Shown: positions 33,001 through 42,981 of the stretch, piece by piece
Layout: the number at the start of each line of letters is the position of its first letter
How positions within the stretch are numbered: the first letter of the stretch is position 1
From: Tanypteryx hageni
Lineage: Eukaryota; Arthropoda; Insecta; Odonata; Petaluridae
NCBI GenBank assembly: GCA_028673005.1
Contig: CM054116.1
Location: forward strand, 80,674,572 to 80,738,571
Direction: 5' to 3'
Length of the DNA stretch: 64,000 bases
The notes under the pieces: generated by a model
Database searches by the model: none
The model's input: the letters and a program-made list of their open reading frames with translations, nothing else
Told to the model about the DNA's origin: nothing
Position numbers and translations under genes: made by a program

Positions 33001-35954
33001 CATGTGCTTGTTTATAGGTGACTCTATAAATCCGTACTTAAGATAATCCACATTATACTGTCTACATTTCTTCTTTGATGAGTCATTTCCTGCCATTCTG
33101 TTTCTACAATAAAGGTTTAAATATTAAATTTTGTTAAAATAAAATTTAATATATATTAACTAAATAGAATACACGTATGAGTTAATGGTAAGACGTGGAT
33201 TCAATCTTTAAGTGGTTGCTTTTTAAAATAAAATTACTAATAACCATATGAAAAACATCAAAACAAAATATTTATGTGCTTGCGGCATAATTTCAAACAT
33301 ATATAAGCAAGGCTGAATATATGTATTTGTTCTGCATACCTGGTATAAAACAGGATTTATATACACGTTATTTTGCTCTTGAACGGTAGTAGTTTTACTT
33401 CGGGTAAACTGAAAATATTAATACAGTTTATTTATTTTATATAAATATTGTACATTTCATATACAAATGCAATACATTTATCACACGAGCGCGAATTCGA
33501 AAATGGTGCATAGGGAGTTTGTGCCAGAGGTCTGCACATGCACCTTCATGCACCTTTGCCGTCTTTCATAGAGAAACCAAACACTCGGCTGCAAAGTAAG
33601 CTCCTCTCGAATTCGATTTATAATACTGGTCTAGTCAGTTGAGGGTGAAATAATATTTCTTTGGCTCCTATTCTGTCGTTATGAATCATATTAGTCCATG
33701 CAATTCCCTAAATTGTATTCATAAGAAAGGCAGTTCAAGGGACTGTTGCGGTGAAATTGGCTTTGATTCAATTTTTGGATACTTGTGTGTGCGTTGGTTC
33801 AACTAAAGTTTATTCCATAGCAAGGCCACCTTTTCATTTGATGATATATTATTAAGAGGAATTTTGTGAAGAAGTATGTTTACTACTCAATTTACTCATG
33901 AAGGCGAAATATTTCCAAAGTTTTCTTTTTATTCAAAGAATTATTGTGAATATTACCCATTGTTTGAAAAAAGCTATGCTTCAAGGAAATGCACAATGTC
34001 AGCAAAACCGTGACTTAGATCAGTGAACCGGGAATTTATTTAATTGATATCTAGCCAGCAAAGGGAAAGTTCAATCGTATATATACGAAGTATGAGAGAA
34101 AAGGTCCTCTTTTTGAACTATCTATTACCGTTTCATGAAAACATAAACAATATACTGGCCGTTTATTTTCGTAATATACTTCGCCATCATAAAATAATAC
34201 AAAAAATTATATAATAGTACTATAACTAGAATGATATCATGCGATGAATGAAAAATAACTTACCAATACAGCCTTGATAATATCGTTGGAACCGAATTGT
34301 TTGGAAAATGATTGATTATCCAGGTAAATATTTGATGTAAAACCACCGAATCTAATTATCAGATGAGCTGATTCCTCTCCGGATTCACACCCGTTTTATT
34401 CACACTTAACCTTACTGCCGAAGTACTCAGTGTCGTGAAGTTGTGCCAACGATAGACCAAATGAGATTAAACCCCTTCAAAAGTTTCCCTTGTGCGAGAA
34501 AGGCTTGGAAATATTTTTCAACCGTTCCTACTTTAAAATGTAAGGAAACAAATGGTTTAAATTACTTCCAGATGCGGGAAACAATGTAAACTTTAAAAAC
34601 GAAGCTTTAAAATGGAGACAAAAGGAAGGTTACCGAGCCTTCGCAAATGTCACATTGTCAGGACCCTCCGGCGCCCCCCTGCCGCCCCCTTGCCTCTTTT
34701 CGCCCCAATAGACTAGAGAACCGCCCCACAGGGGGCGTTAGCGCCCACTTTGGGAACCACTGATCTAACCTAACCCTCAAATGAAACCCAAACAAATGAA
34801 TTACAGAGAAATGTGTAAATAATTCGTGTGTGGTTTAATATAAAATCGTTTATAAAATATATAAAATGATTTGATAATAAACCCTAAAAATATCTAGTTA
34901 AATAGATAGTTTTATTCTTACACTTTTTAACTCTACAACAATACAAAATTTATTTAAATAAATGAAATGACTTCTGTTACATATGTTGTTTATCATTGTT
35001 TTTGGGTAATATTGCTGTATGTAATGTTGTTGACACCTTTCTGGACCTAAATAAAGTTCATATGCTCTTTTAGGCCCATATTTTTATTTACTAACGTAAA
35101 CTTGAAGATTATTACAAGAATATATTTCAACTATATAGTATTTAGATCCCATTCCATTTTCCAAGGTTTTTAAAATTTTATCCAAGGCCTAAGCAGTGTT
35201 ACTAATAGTACACTTTGTGTAATGTATTGTATTAGTTCTAAATGTGCAGAATATGTGAATCAAGGAGAGATGGAGGCCCTTTATAAAATACATATATATA
35301 TTTTAATTACCATTTCCATAGAATGCTGAACTTGAGTCGTAGGCTGTCTCAAGTGGCTGGAACTGAGGCGTCAAAACAGAAATGATTTTTTCGCCTATTT
35401 TATCTAGCTTACTGGTAAGAACTCCACCACCAGTCTTGTAGAGTTCCACCTATAACAATTACCAATTATGATATCATGATAAAAGAAAATATTCTCAAAT
35501 TTAGATTTTTTCCAAACAGTAACTTTCAAATATGACATATTAATTCGATATAAATCATAACGATGAAGAATGCAGTGTGATACACCCCAATTTCATTACT
35601 GCAAATATTAGCATAGACATATTTTAATAAAGATTTAATCTTACCTGTTAGGAGACAAGTGGTTTCAAGTAATAATTGGAAATTGGTAACATAGGTACTT
35701 ACATGATTGTTGTGCTGGTCACTTTGGGCCGTCTTTTTTAGAAAGTCATATAGTGCATGCAGCTGCTTATGAGTTCTTGGCCCTGTCTGGCATGCAGCAT
35801 TGTATCTCTTCATAATTTCCTCCCATGCTTTCAATTTTTCTTTTGTAGATACTCTGTCTGTTTTCTTGTTTTCGATTATGGCCTTAAAATCTGTTACAAG
35901 ATCTACTATGAGGTTTTTTTCAAAGTCGTTAAAGTTTCTCCCTCGCTTTGCCAT
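30051..35954 (-). CDS. Myb/SANT-like DNA-binding protein (Harbinger partner type), 3 exons
   Basis: The minus-strand exons are 35954-35703, 35449-35311 and 30526-30051. All junctions are GT-AG and in phase, giving an intact 288-residue protein. Exon 1 has the Myb/SANT-like (zeste/MSANTD type) domain: KRGRNFNDFEKNLIVDLVTD, KLKAWEEIMKRYN, RTHKQLHALYDFLKKTAQ. Exon 2 encodes VELYKTGGGVLTSKLDKI. Exon 3 is acidic/Ser-rich, then KERRNTSALNALNAIIKKRK and a long charged coiled coil (FEKEIHEKKCKILDLELKLK...). Such proteins are encoded beside Harbinger transposases, bind element ends and bring the transposase into the nucleus (the HARBI1-NAIF1 pair is the known example). An upstream in-frame ATG is at 35981. 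Intron 2 is interrupted by a 3.96-kb hAT. Confidence 0.75.
30799..34762 (-). mobile_element. hAT-A (Buster/ZBED5-like) transposon, perfect TSD
   Basis: It begins CAGTGTTTCCCAAACTTTTT and ends AAAGTGGGCG...-type sequence inverted (GGGAACCACTG at 34762), with ATCTAACC duplicated exactly at 30791-30798 and 34763-34770. It is 3964 bp long, with one transposase on the minus strand (33096-31310). It lies in the second intron of the Myb/SANT-like gene in the same transcriptional direction. GC-rich ends (CGCCCCACAGGGGGCGTTAG) contrast with the AT-rich body. Confidence 0.93.
31310..33096 (-). pseudogene. hAT-A transposase (SCAND3/ZBED5-like), nearly intact pseudogene
   Basis: It starts MAGNDSSKKKCRQYNVDYLK with a BED-type zinc finger (CLLCERVFSNEAM...HFRKAH). 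TGA at 32895-32893 interrupts the frame, which resumes unchanged with FFQSLRDRVQNRPTL, then RIDEMAENVEDILCS, LQLDESTLPGNESVLLAYVR (first catalytic Asp). A single-base frameshift near 32395 precedes ILAVATDGALSMTGHHHGCI (second Asp), IHCVIHRQHLVAK, LLLHTEVRWLSKGNCIRRFY and the C-terminal dimerisation region FPTSYLVERGFSAVIQLISK (third acidic residue). One nonsense codon plus one frameshift in about 595 codons means recent decay. Confidence 0.88.
34771..35310. other. Intron 2 of the Myb/SANT-like gene
   Basis: AT-rich intronic sequence right of hAT-A. No exon or repeat termini seen. Confidence 0.45.
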
Positions 35955-35982
35955 TTCTCCAACTATATATGTATCTATCACA

Positions 35983-36735
35983 CAATGTTGCCGATCCTAC
36001 AGATTTTTTAAAGAAAACATTATATACAGATGCCCGGCTTTTTCAATTTGTAATGAAATAAATTAACTGAAATTACGATACTACAAATTAGGCTATATTC
36101 AATCATTTGTAACAATTTCTGCTAAAAATAATGTCCTGTAGAACAATTAGGGAACAGAAGAAGCTCATTCTAAGGCTGCAGGAAGGAATTGCATATCTTC
36201 AAGTTATATAACGGTTTGCATATTTCCATTTAATGCAATATGTGATTAGATGTTTTCCTTTATATTTCGTCCAAGATTTTGTATACGTTCCTTTTAAAAA
36301 CGTCACATTGTATATAACATTTCTCTATTATGATTTATTCAAGTTAAATTTTATGAAAGAAAATTAAGTGATTACTTAAACTTTATTAAACATCGTGTTC
36401 ATATGAAGGAACCACTGATTAAATCTTTATTTTCCTTAAATATTTCATTTGATTAATAATAACAAATACCTCAACGGGGAGTATCATTACAATTATGCAC
36501 TCCTTTGGTTTGCATCAATAAATTTTTACTATTTCAAATAACTCTAACATGTTATCATTTCGTTTAAAAAATGGAATACTATTTCTAGTATTCCTTGAAT
36601 ATGAATAGCTGAAACAAAATTTAGCATTAAAATATGCCTTGTACATATGTTTCTAAATATTCTATAACTAGTCCAGAGATTTTTCTCGGAGATTCTACAG
36701 ACTTACACAATCACGACGCATCACAATCAGTTGAT
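35983..36735. mobile_element. Internally deleted derivative of hAT-B
   Basis: It starts CAATGTTGCCGATCCTACAG, like the hAT-B end at 38375 (CAGTGTTGCCGTTCCTACAG), and shares TTCAAT..GTAATGAAATAAA with it. It then jumps to sequence matching hAT-B downstream of its transposase (about 42080-42450, e.g. TTTCCTTAAATATTT) and its right end (GCCTTGTACA, ATAACTAGTC.A.AGATTTTTCT). The right terminal bases are degraded and no clean TSD is visible. It lies 28 bp upstream of the Myb/SANT-like start codon, so it may form that gene's promoter or 5' UTR (inference). Confidence 0.75.
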
Positions 36736-38366
36736 TACTATTGAGACAAGTTTTGGAGAGAAAAGTCTAGAAACCCGACTTGAGTTATGAGTTCCATAAA
36801 TTTATGGATCTCATACTTATCGGTTGCATAACGTAATGTTTATGCATATAAATACCAATAATTTATAGTCGACATTAAAATAACCTAACCAATTAACTAA
36901 AACAAACGTAATTTATAATAAAGGAAATAACACACTAATATAAATAATCACATGCCTGCAATTTCAGCATAGTATATCTCAAATTGTATGATTCTTACCT
37001 AAACAAAATCCTACTATTGATTGTAATGCTGTAATTACACTATTTCCGTTATTATGAACACTGTATAAACAATATTACAAGTAACAAAACACTAGGAAGG
37101 CCTATCATTTCATAAAACATCCGCCATCTAAGATTTTTGTGGAACTCGTAATCTTTTAACCGTACACTTATGTATCGATAAGTTATGAAAAGAAATATGG
37201 AACCAATAACTGCTATTGAACGTTTTTCAGAAACTGTTTTTAAGAATTTTGCTATCTTATTTACTACAGAGGCCTATCGATTCCATAACTCGCGTTCAAG
37301 AAACCGGGCATTAATGGCGTATTTTTTGTAAACATAATTTACAATAAATAACCTTTCGACATGTTACAATTCTGTTGTTGGTCATTCCGACTATCGGTAT
37401 ATAGTATATCACATCGTATATAACTTCACATATCGATTACGTCGGATAGTTCAGCGTGACCTCAAAACTCCTGATACACATGTGTGTGAAGTTATATACG
37501 ATATATATCGCTCAAATAGAGAAAAAGAAGCATCTAATGTTTTTTTCCAACCTTACGGAAAATTACTATTGTAATGTGCAAAATGTCATTTTATAAAAAT
37601 AGGCGATTCGAAGACGTAAAGGACGTCGGGCAATTTAAAATATAACGTAATCAACTATTTAATGGGCATATTATGATGAAGATGCGTAGGAAAAAATTAA
37701 TGTTACTATTATCCCGATTCATCGTCAATCAAGTGCTGAAAAAGGAACGGAATATTAAGTAGTTTTGGTACTTAACACCAAAGGCAGCTCGCATATTTAT
37801 TTTTACTTTGAAATACATCGTATTTTATCATAATCAACAATTTAAATGACATAACGGTATAGTGAAGTGATAAATAACACTTTCCACGTTGAAGCCCATT
37901 CCTCATCAATCAACAGCCGAAAAAGAAACAATACGATAAAAACAAACTGTTGGAGATCAGCAATAACAGATAATACACAGGAGGTATTTCTAAATCTATT
38001 TATGTGCCTCACTAAAGCCTTCCTAGTGCCAATTCTCTTTTATTTTAACGTATCTGAAGAGCTACCAAAAACTAACAAATTACGAAGTAGACTCAAGTTA
38101 TGGTTTGTGAAAAAATGGAAGAAGGTAGGAAGCCCGCCATAATAGGTGATCCGTAGTCTTTGGGTGTGATTAAGCATAGATTACCAAGTACCTAAATCCC
38201 AAAATGAAAATTTAAAAAGTAATTTAGGCTGGTAGGACATGGCATTTTTATTGAATATCAATCCAACCCAGACATGTTTTGGAATGGGTTGAATGTCAAT
38301 AAAATATTAGAATGTCATTAGCGAAGTAGCCGATTTTGTTTGAATTACGTAGTTCCATAATTTGAC
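36736..38366. other. Non-coding, AT-rich
   Basis: No gene. Contains the inverted repeat at 37413-37502. The ORF 37867-38142 has no recognisable motif. Confidence 0.4.
37413..37502. repeat. 18-bp inverted repeat with 54-bp spacer
   Basis: ATCGTATATAACTTCACA (37413-37430) and its exact complement TGTGAAGTTATATACGAT (37485-37502). A one-mismatch copy of the same 18-mer lies at 26539-26556, so it is a dispersed motif. Confidence 0.75.
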
Positions 38367-39088
38367 ATTCTTGGCAGTGTTGCCGTTCCTACAGATGTAT
38401 CTGTAGATCTACAGATTTTTTATGCTTCTTCGAATTATCAGATATTCTCTCAAATAGGCTGAATCTACAGATTTAATTAAAATTTGACATAATATGTAAA
38501 TGCGTGGGTTTTTCAATTCGTAATGAAATAAATTAACTGGAATTACGATATTATGTACAAATTACGTTACATTCAAACAATTGTAACTACATCTGATAAA
38601 TCTAGATTTTCCTTGATCAATGTGAATTCTAGACCTTTTAAAGTTGATATAAATAAGGGCCAATTCTCCAATTATAAATTAGTTAAAAATTAAATTTTGG
38701 ACAGTGCAAGCTATTTATAGTGAAGAAAATAGAAAATGCCCGTAATTGAAATGGATTAACCATTTCATACCTTTTTTATTTTAGTGGTGTAGAGAGTAGC
38801 TACCTTACCTTTTGTATGTAGTAGTTTGAAATTGTCATTGTGCATTTTCTTCATATTCAGTCACTGTAATTCTTTTACATGCATATATTTACATTAATTT
38901 CTGTAGTAGTAACATCACATCGCTGTGTTGTAGGTACAGTACGCTATCCGTATTGGCCTTCTGAAAAAACCTAATCAATTATTTTTCTATAGACTATCGC
39001 TCAAAACACTTTAAATAAAAAAATATATAATTAAAAAAATTATTATTGAGTGAATTTATTTTGAATATATTCTTTCAGTCCCATTGAA

Positions 39089-41119
39089 ATGGATGAGGAA
39101 GATGATTACAATTCACAAGAAGAGAGAGGGCCATCAAGTAAAAAAATTAGTTATGCCCAAAAATATTCTAAACCTTTTGAAATGGATGCAATATTTAAAG
39201 GATGGATTAAAGCAAGCACGAAAGGGAACTCATATGCTTATTGTATTCCCTGTGATGCTCACCTAATGGTAACTGCTGGAAAATCTGACTTAAAAAGACA
39301 TTCAGAAAACAAAAAGCATATATCAAGTTCAAATATGATACACAGTCAAAGCTCATTGGCGTGCTTTTTAGGTAAATCATTTACATGTAAAGTTACTGAG
39401 GCTGAACTATATATGTCTGCATATATAGCAGAACATGATTTACCTATAGCCATTGCAGATCATCTTCCTGATTTAATTAAAGATGTTTGCCATGATTCTA
39501 AAATTGCAAAAGACCTAGCTTGTAAAAGAACAAAAACAACTACACTTATAAATGATGTATTTGGACAAGAAGAATGTGAGCAGCTAGTAAAACACCTAAG
39601 GAAAAATAAATTTTCGTTAATAGTTGATGAGTCAACTGATAAAGGAAGTGTGAAACATTTGTGTATGGTTGTAAGAGTGCTAATTAATGATTCAGTACAT
39701 GATGCCTTTTTTGGACTTATTCCTTTACAAGATGCAACAGCTAATGCACTGTACAACCATGTAACAGGTTATTTCAATAAGTATGAAATTCCTTATAAGA
39801 AAAATATGATAGGCTTTGCTGCTGATGAGGCCAATGCAATGTTAGGCAAACATAATTCACTTTCATAATTACTGAAGAAAGATATCCCTCATTTATTCAT
39901 AATGAAATGTATTTGTCATTCCTTCGCCTTGTGTGCTTCATATGCATGTTTGAAATTACCGGGATGTATAGAAGATCTTGCCAGAGATGTTTATAGCTAT
40001 TTTCAGTATAGTTCCAAACAATATTTGAAAGAATTTAAAGTTCACAAATGTCAGGTCTCATAAATTATTGCATCCTTCTCAGACAAGGCTGTCTTTGCAC
40101 ATGGTGGTGTCCAGGGCTGTAGTGGAGGGTATATGGTGGTATATGCCGTACACCCTCTGCTTTTTTCAAATTAATTCGGGTATATCCTCTGCTTTAAAAA
40201 AAACTGGGTAAGACCCTCCTTCAAAGTTTTATTTCCATATACAGTATACCCTCTGCTTTTTTTACAACTACAGCACTGGTGGTGTCTTGATTACTTGAAC
40301 AATATAGTGCACTGACATTATATTTCACAAATGCTTTATTGAATGATAAACTTGTAGCACCTGAAATAATCTTGCAAATATTGAATTCTCCTGTGACAAA
40401 GCTTTACCTTCAGTTTCTTCATTTAATCTTACCAGTTTTCAATAACTTAAATAAGCAAATGCAGTCTCAGTTAACTCAAGTCCATACCTTACACACTTCA
40501 GTTAGTATGGCTCTGATAACAATTTTGTTGTTACATGAAAGATGATTACCTCCAAGTAACACCATTAAAAGAGATAAAATATAGGGATCAAAATAATTTC
40601 GAACCAATGGAGAAAATATATCTTGGAATAAAAGTGCAAATGGAACTACTGAATTCTAACTGCATTGAAGCTGAAGAAAATTGTTTGGAGTTTCTCATTG
40701 AAAGTGCTTCGCAAATTTATAAAAGATATTCCTTTGAATCAGAAGCTTTAAAATCTTTAGGCATGTTAAATCCTAAAGTTGTTTTTGGAAAAGAAAATCC
40801 TTCTTTACTTAATTTAATTTCGTCTTTTGAACATTTGGCACATTCAGAAATTCAAAAAATTGATAGAGAATGGAGGCTATTAAGAAACTCTTTAGAGAGC
40901 TTAGAAGTCCATTCTGGTATGAATCCAGAAGAATTTTGGTGTAAGATGAAGAAAATTAAGCAAATGGATGATGAAACGTTGTTTGCCAATCTTGCAAAAT
41001 TCATGCAAACATTACTATGTTTGCCACACTCTAGTGCTGCAGTTGAAAGAGTCTCTGTCATAAACAGGAGAAAAATAAAACCAGAAACAGACTATCAACT
41101 TAAACCATTACAGGCTTAA
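39089..41119 (+). pseudogene. hAT-B transposase, decayed and interrupted
   Basis: The first open part (39089-39868) has a BED-like finger (YCIPCDAHLMV...LKRHSENKKH), then KFSLIVDESTDKGSVKHLCM (first Asp) and GFAADEANAMLGKHNSLS (second Asp), ending at a TAA. The frame continues with FIMKCICHSFALCASYACLK. A MITE is inserted at 40112 and frames then shift: LNDKLVAPEIILQIL (40339-), and 40535-41119 with GMNPEEFWCKMKKIKQMDDE and LPHSSAAVERVSVINRRKIK, the hAT dimerisation/third acidic block. The catalytic order is intact but stops, shifts and the insertion make it non-functional. Confidence 0.85.
40112..40278. mobile_element. 167-bp hAT MITE inside the hAT-B transposase
   Basis: CAGGGCTGTAGT at the left and ACTACAGCACTG at the right, with GTGGTGTC duplicated exactly at 40104-40111 and 40279-40286. 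The interior repeats TATACCCTCTGCTTTTTT-like blocks three times. No coding capacity; its insertion postdates hAT-B. Confidence 0.9.
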
Positions 41120-41884
41120 TATTTACAAAGCAATTAATAAAAAATAATTATTGTTATAACTTTAAGGTCAGCAAGTTACTGCTAGATAGAGCAAGGCAAA
41201 GCAGGAGAACAGAAAAGTAAAACCTTTATATAGGTAGGGTTACAAGATTTAGGAGAAAAAGTAATAATTTTCACAGGCCTTTCAAGCTTTTTATGCTGCT
41301 CTTATTTTCTTGAAGAACAAATTAATAATAATATAAAGAATGTCTATGCCTGTTTAAGATAGCTCAAATATTTTTTAAATCTCTTGCCTGAACTAAATGT
41401 TTATTATTTTCATGTATAAACTTATATAAGGTCCCTACATGGAACAAGAACATATTTTTATGTGTATGTTATTATGTTTTTATATATTTTAAAATATGTA
41501 CACATTTGTTTTTAAATAATTGCAATATAAGTTTGAAGACAATATCAGACAAGTAATGACTTTATTATGCTGAAATATATAATATTTTTGAATATGAAAG
41601 AGGAATTTGTCAATTTTTTGTTACAGTTGTAAGATTGCATATGTATTGTAGTATGTATGTACATACATACTTATTTATAACCAAGATACTATGATATTTT
41701 TGTTTGTGTTCTTTTTTGTGTTTTTATTAATTAAAATTATATGCTTACATAATAAATTATGTATTACTTATTACACAAATAAATTTATTAATCAGAACTT
41801 TATGTAAAGAAGGTAATATGTATTATTAAGTGATGTTTTGTTATGAATTTACCGTTGATAGCTCACATAACTTTTGGCTCAAAT

Positions 41885-41992
41885 TATTAAACGATGTAAA
41901 TACTCCTTTAGCCAAAAACTAGAGGGGATTAAAGAACCCATTCTTTAATCCCCTCTAGTTTTTGGCTAAAGGAGTATTTATATCATTTAATA
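41885..41992. repeat. Long near-perfect hairpin, locus 1
   Basis: The left arm 41885-41936 pairs with 41941-41992 around a 4-base loop. The inner 40 bp are perfect; outside them there is one mismatch and one G-T pair. The core ACTCCTTTAGCCAAA is shared with the hairpin at 46408-46521, and so is the upstream block GATAGCTCA..ATAACTTT. A transcript from either strand would fold into a long double-stranded RNA. Confidence 0.9.
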
Positions 41993-42714
41993 TTATGAAT
42001 TTACCTTTATGTATCAATATACGTAATTTGGTATATAAAGAAATTTAAGTTGTTGAAAGACATTTTGTGTTTTGGTAAGTTTATCCAAATGAAGAATGTA
42101 TAAATGCAATTAATTTGCATGCGATACCTCGGAATTAAATGTTCCATAAGTTCATAAGGTTGCAGTTAGGAATTATTTACATTTTATGGAACATGTGATA
42201 AGACATTTGTTTTCCCTTACATTGTTCAAGATTTTTTATATGTTGAACTTAAAAAAGTCACATGCACATTGTTAATAACATTTCCCTATAATGATTTATT
42301 CAAATTAAACTCTAGTAAAGAAAATGAAGTGGTTACTTATACTTTAATAAACATCATGTTCATACGAAAGCAACAACAATGGTAAAACTTTAATTTTCCT
42401 TAAATATTTAATTTGGTAGTAACAAATACCTAATTAAAATAGTGTTTTCCAAACTTTCCAAATGAGCAGTGGCGGCTCATGTATAGGCACTGCGGAAGTG
42501 CAGCACCCCCTATTTCCACTTGATATTATCGATAACATTTAATATAATGAGTCCTTTTTCCTTTAATTCTTTCTTTATTTTTGTAGTACAATATATATTC
42601 CTTAAGCTTAATGTCAGTACTTCAGTAGCCATCCCCCAGTTAATGAAAAAGATACAAAAATCTTTGTATGGAACTGTGCACTTCACAATGCCAGCGACGT
42701 GGTGTTTGACTGTT

Positions 42715-42728
42715 GTGCGCATGCGCAC
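42715..42728. promoter_or_regulatory. Palindromic NRF1/Ewg-like site in the hAT-C 5' region
   Basis: GTGCGCATGCGCAC contains TGCGCATGCGCA, the consensus recognised by NRF1 and its insect ortholog Erect wing. It lies about 250 bp before the transposase ATG, in a GC-rich patch (GGAGGGGGGGTGGGG) within AT-rich DNA, so it is a reasonable core promoter element for the transposon. Binding is inferred from sequence only. Confidence 0.5.
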
Positions 42729-42981
42729 ATAGGAGGGGGGGTGGGGAGGAAGGCGGGACTGCCAGGTAGAGAGAGCACTGTTGCTCTCGCAGTGCCGGCT
42801 CTGGCGTGATGGTGGAAGGAAGTTTTCTTTTACTCAGCGTGTGTTGTGCTTAAAAACCGTGTACCATATTCTTGAATGTGATATAGTGTAGAAGAGTGTA
42901 GAATTAGATTATTATTCTGCTTCCAGCTATTCTATTTTATTCATTTTTTTCGGTTCTTTTATTTAACAGAAAACTTTAACC

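Noticed and set aside
41881..41992. Hairpin as an assembly artefact (inverted chimaera)
   Set aside because: A second hairpin of the same family occurs at 46408-46521 with a different inner stem and an empty site in the neighbour unit, which an artefact would not produce.
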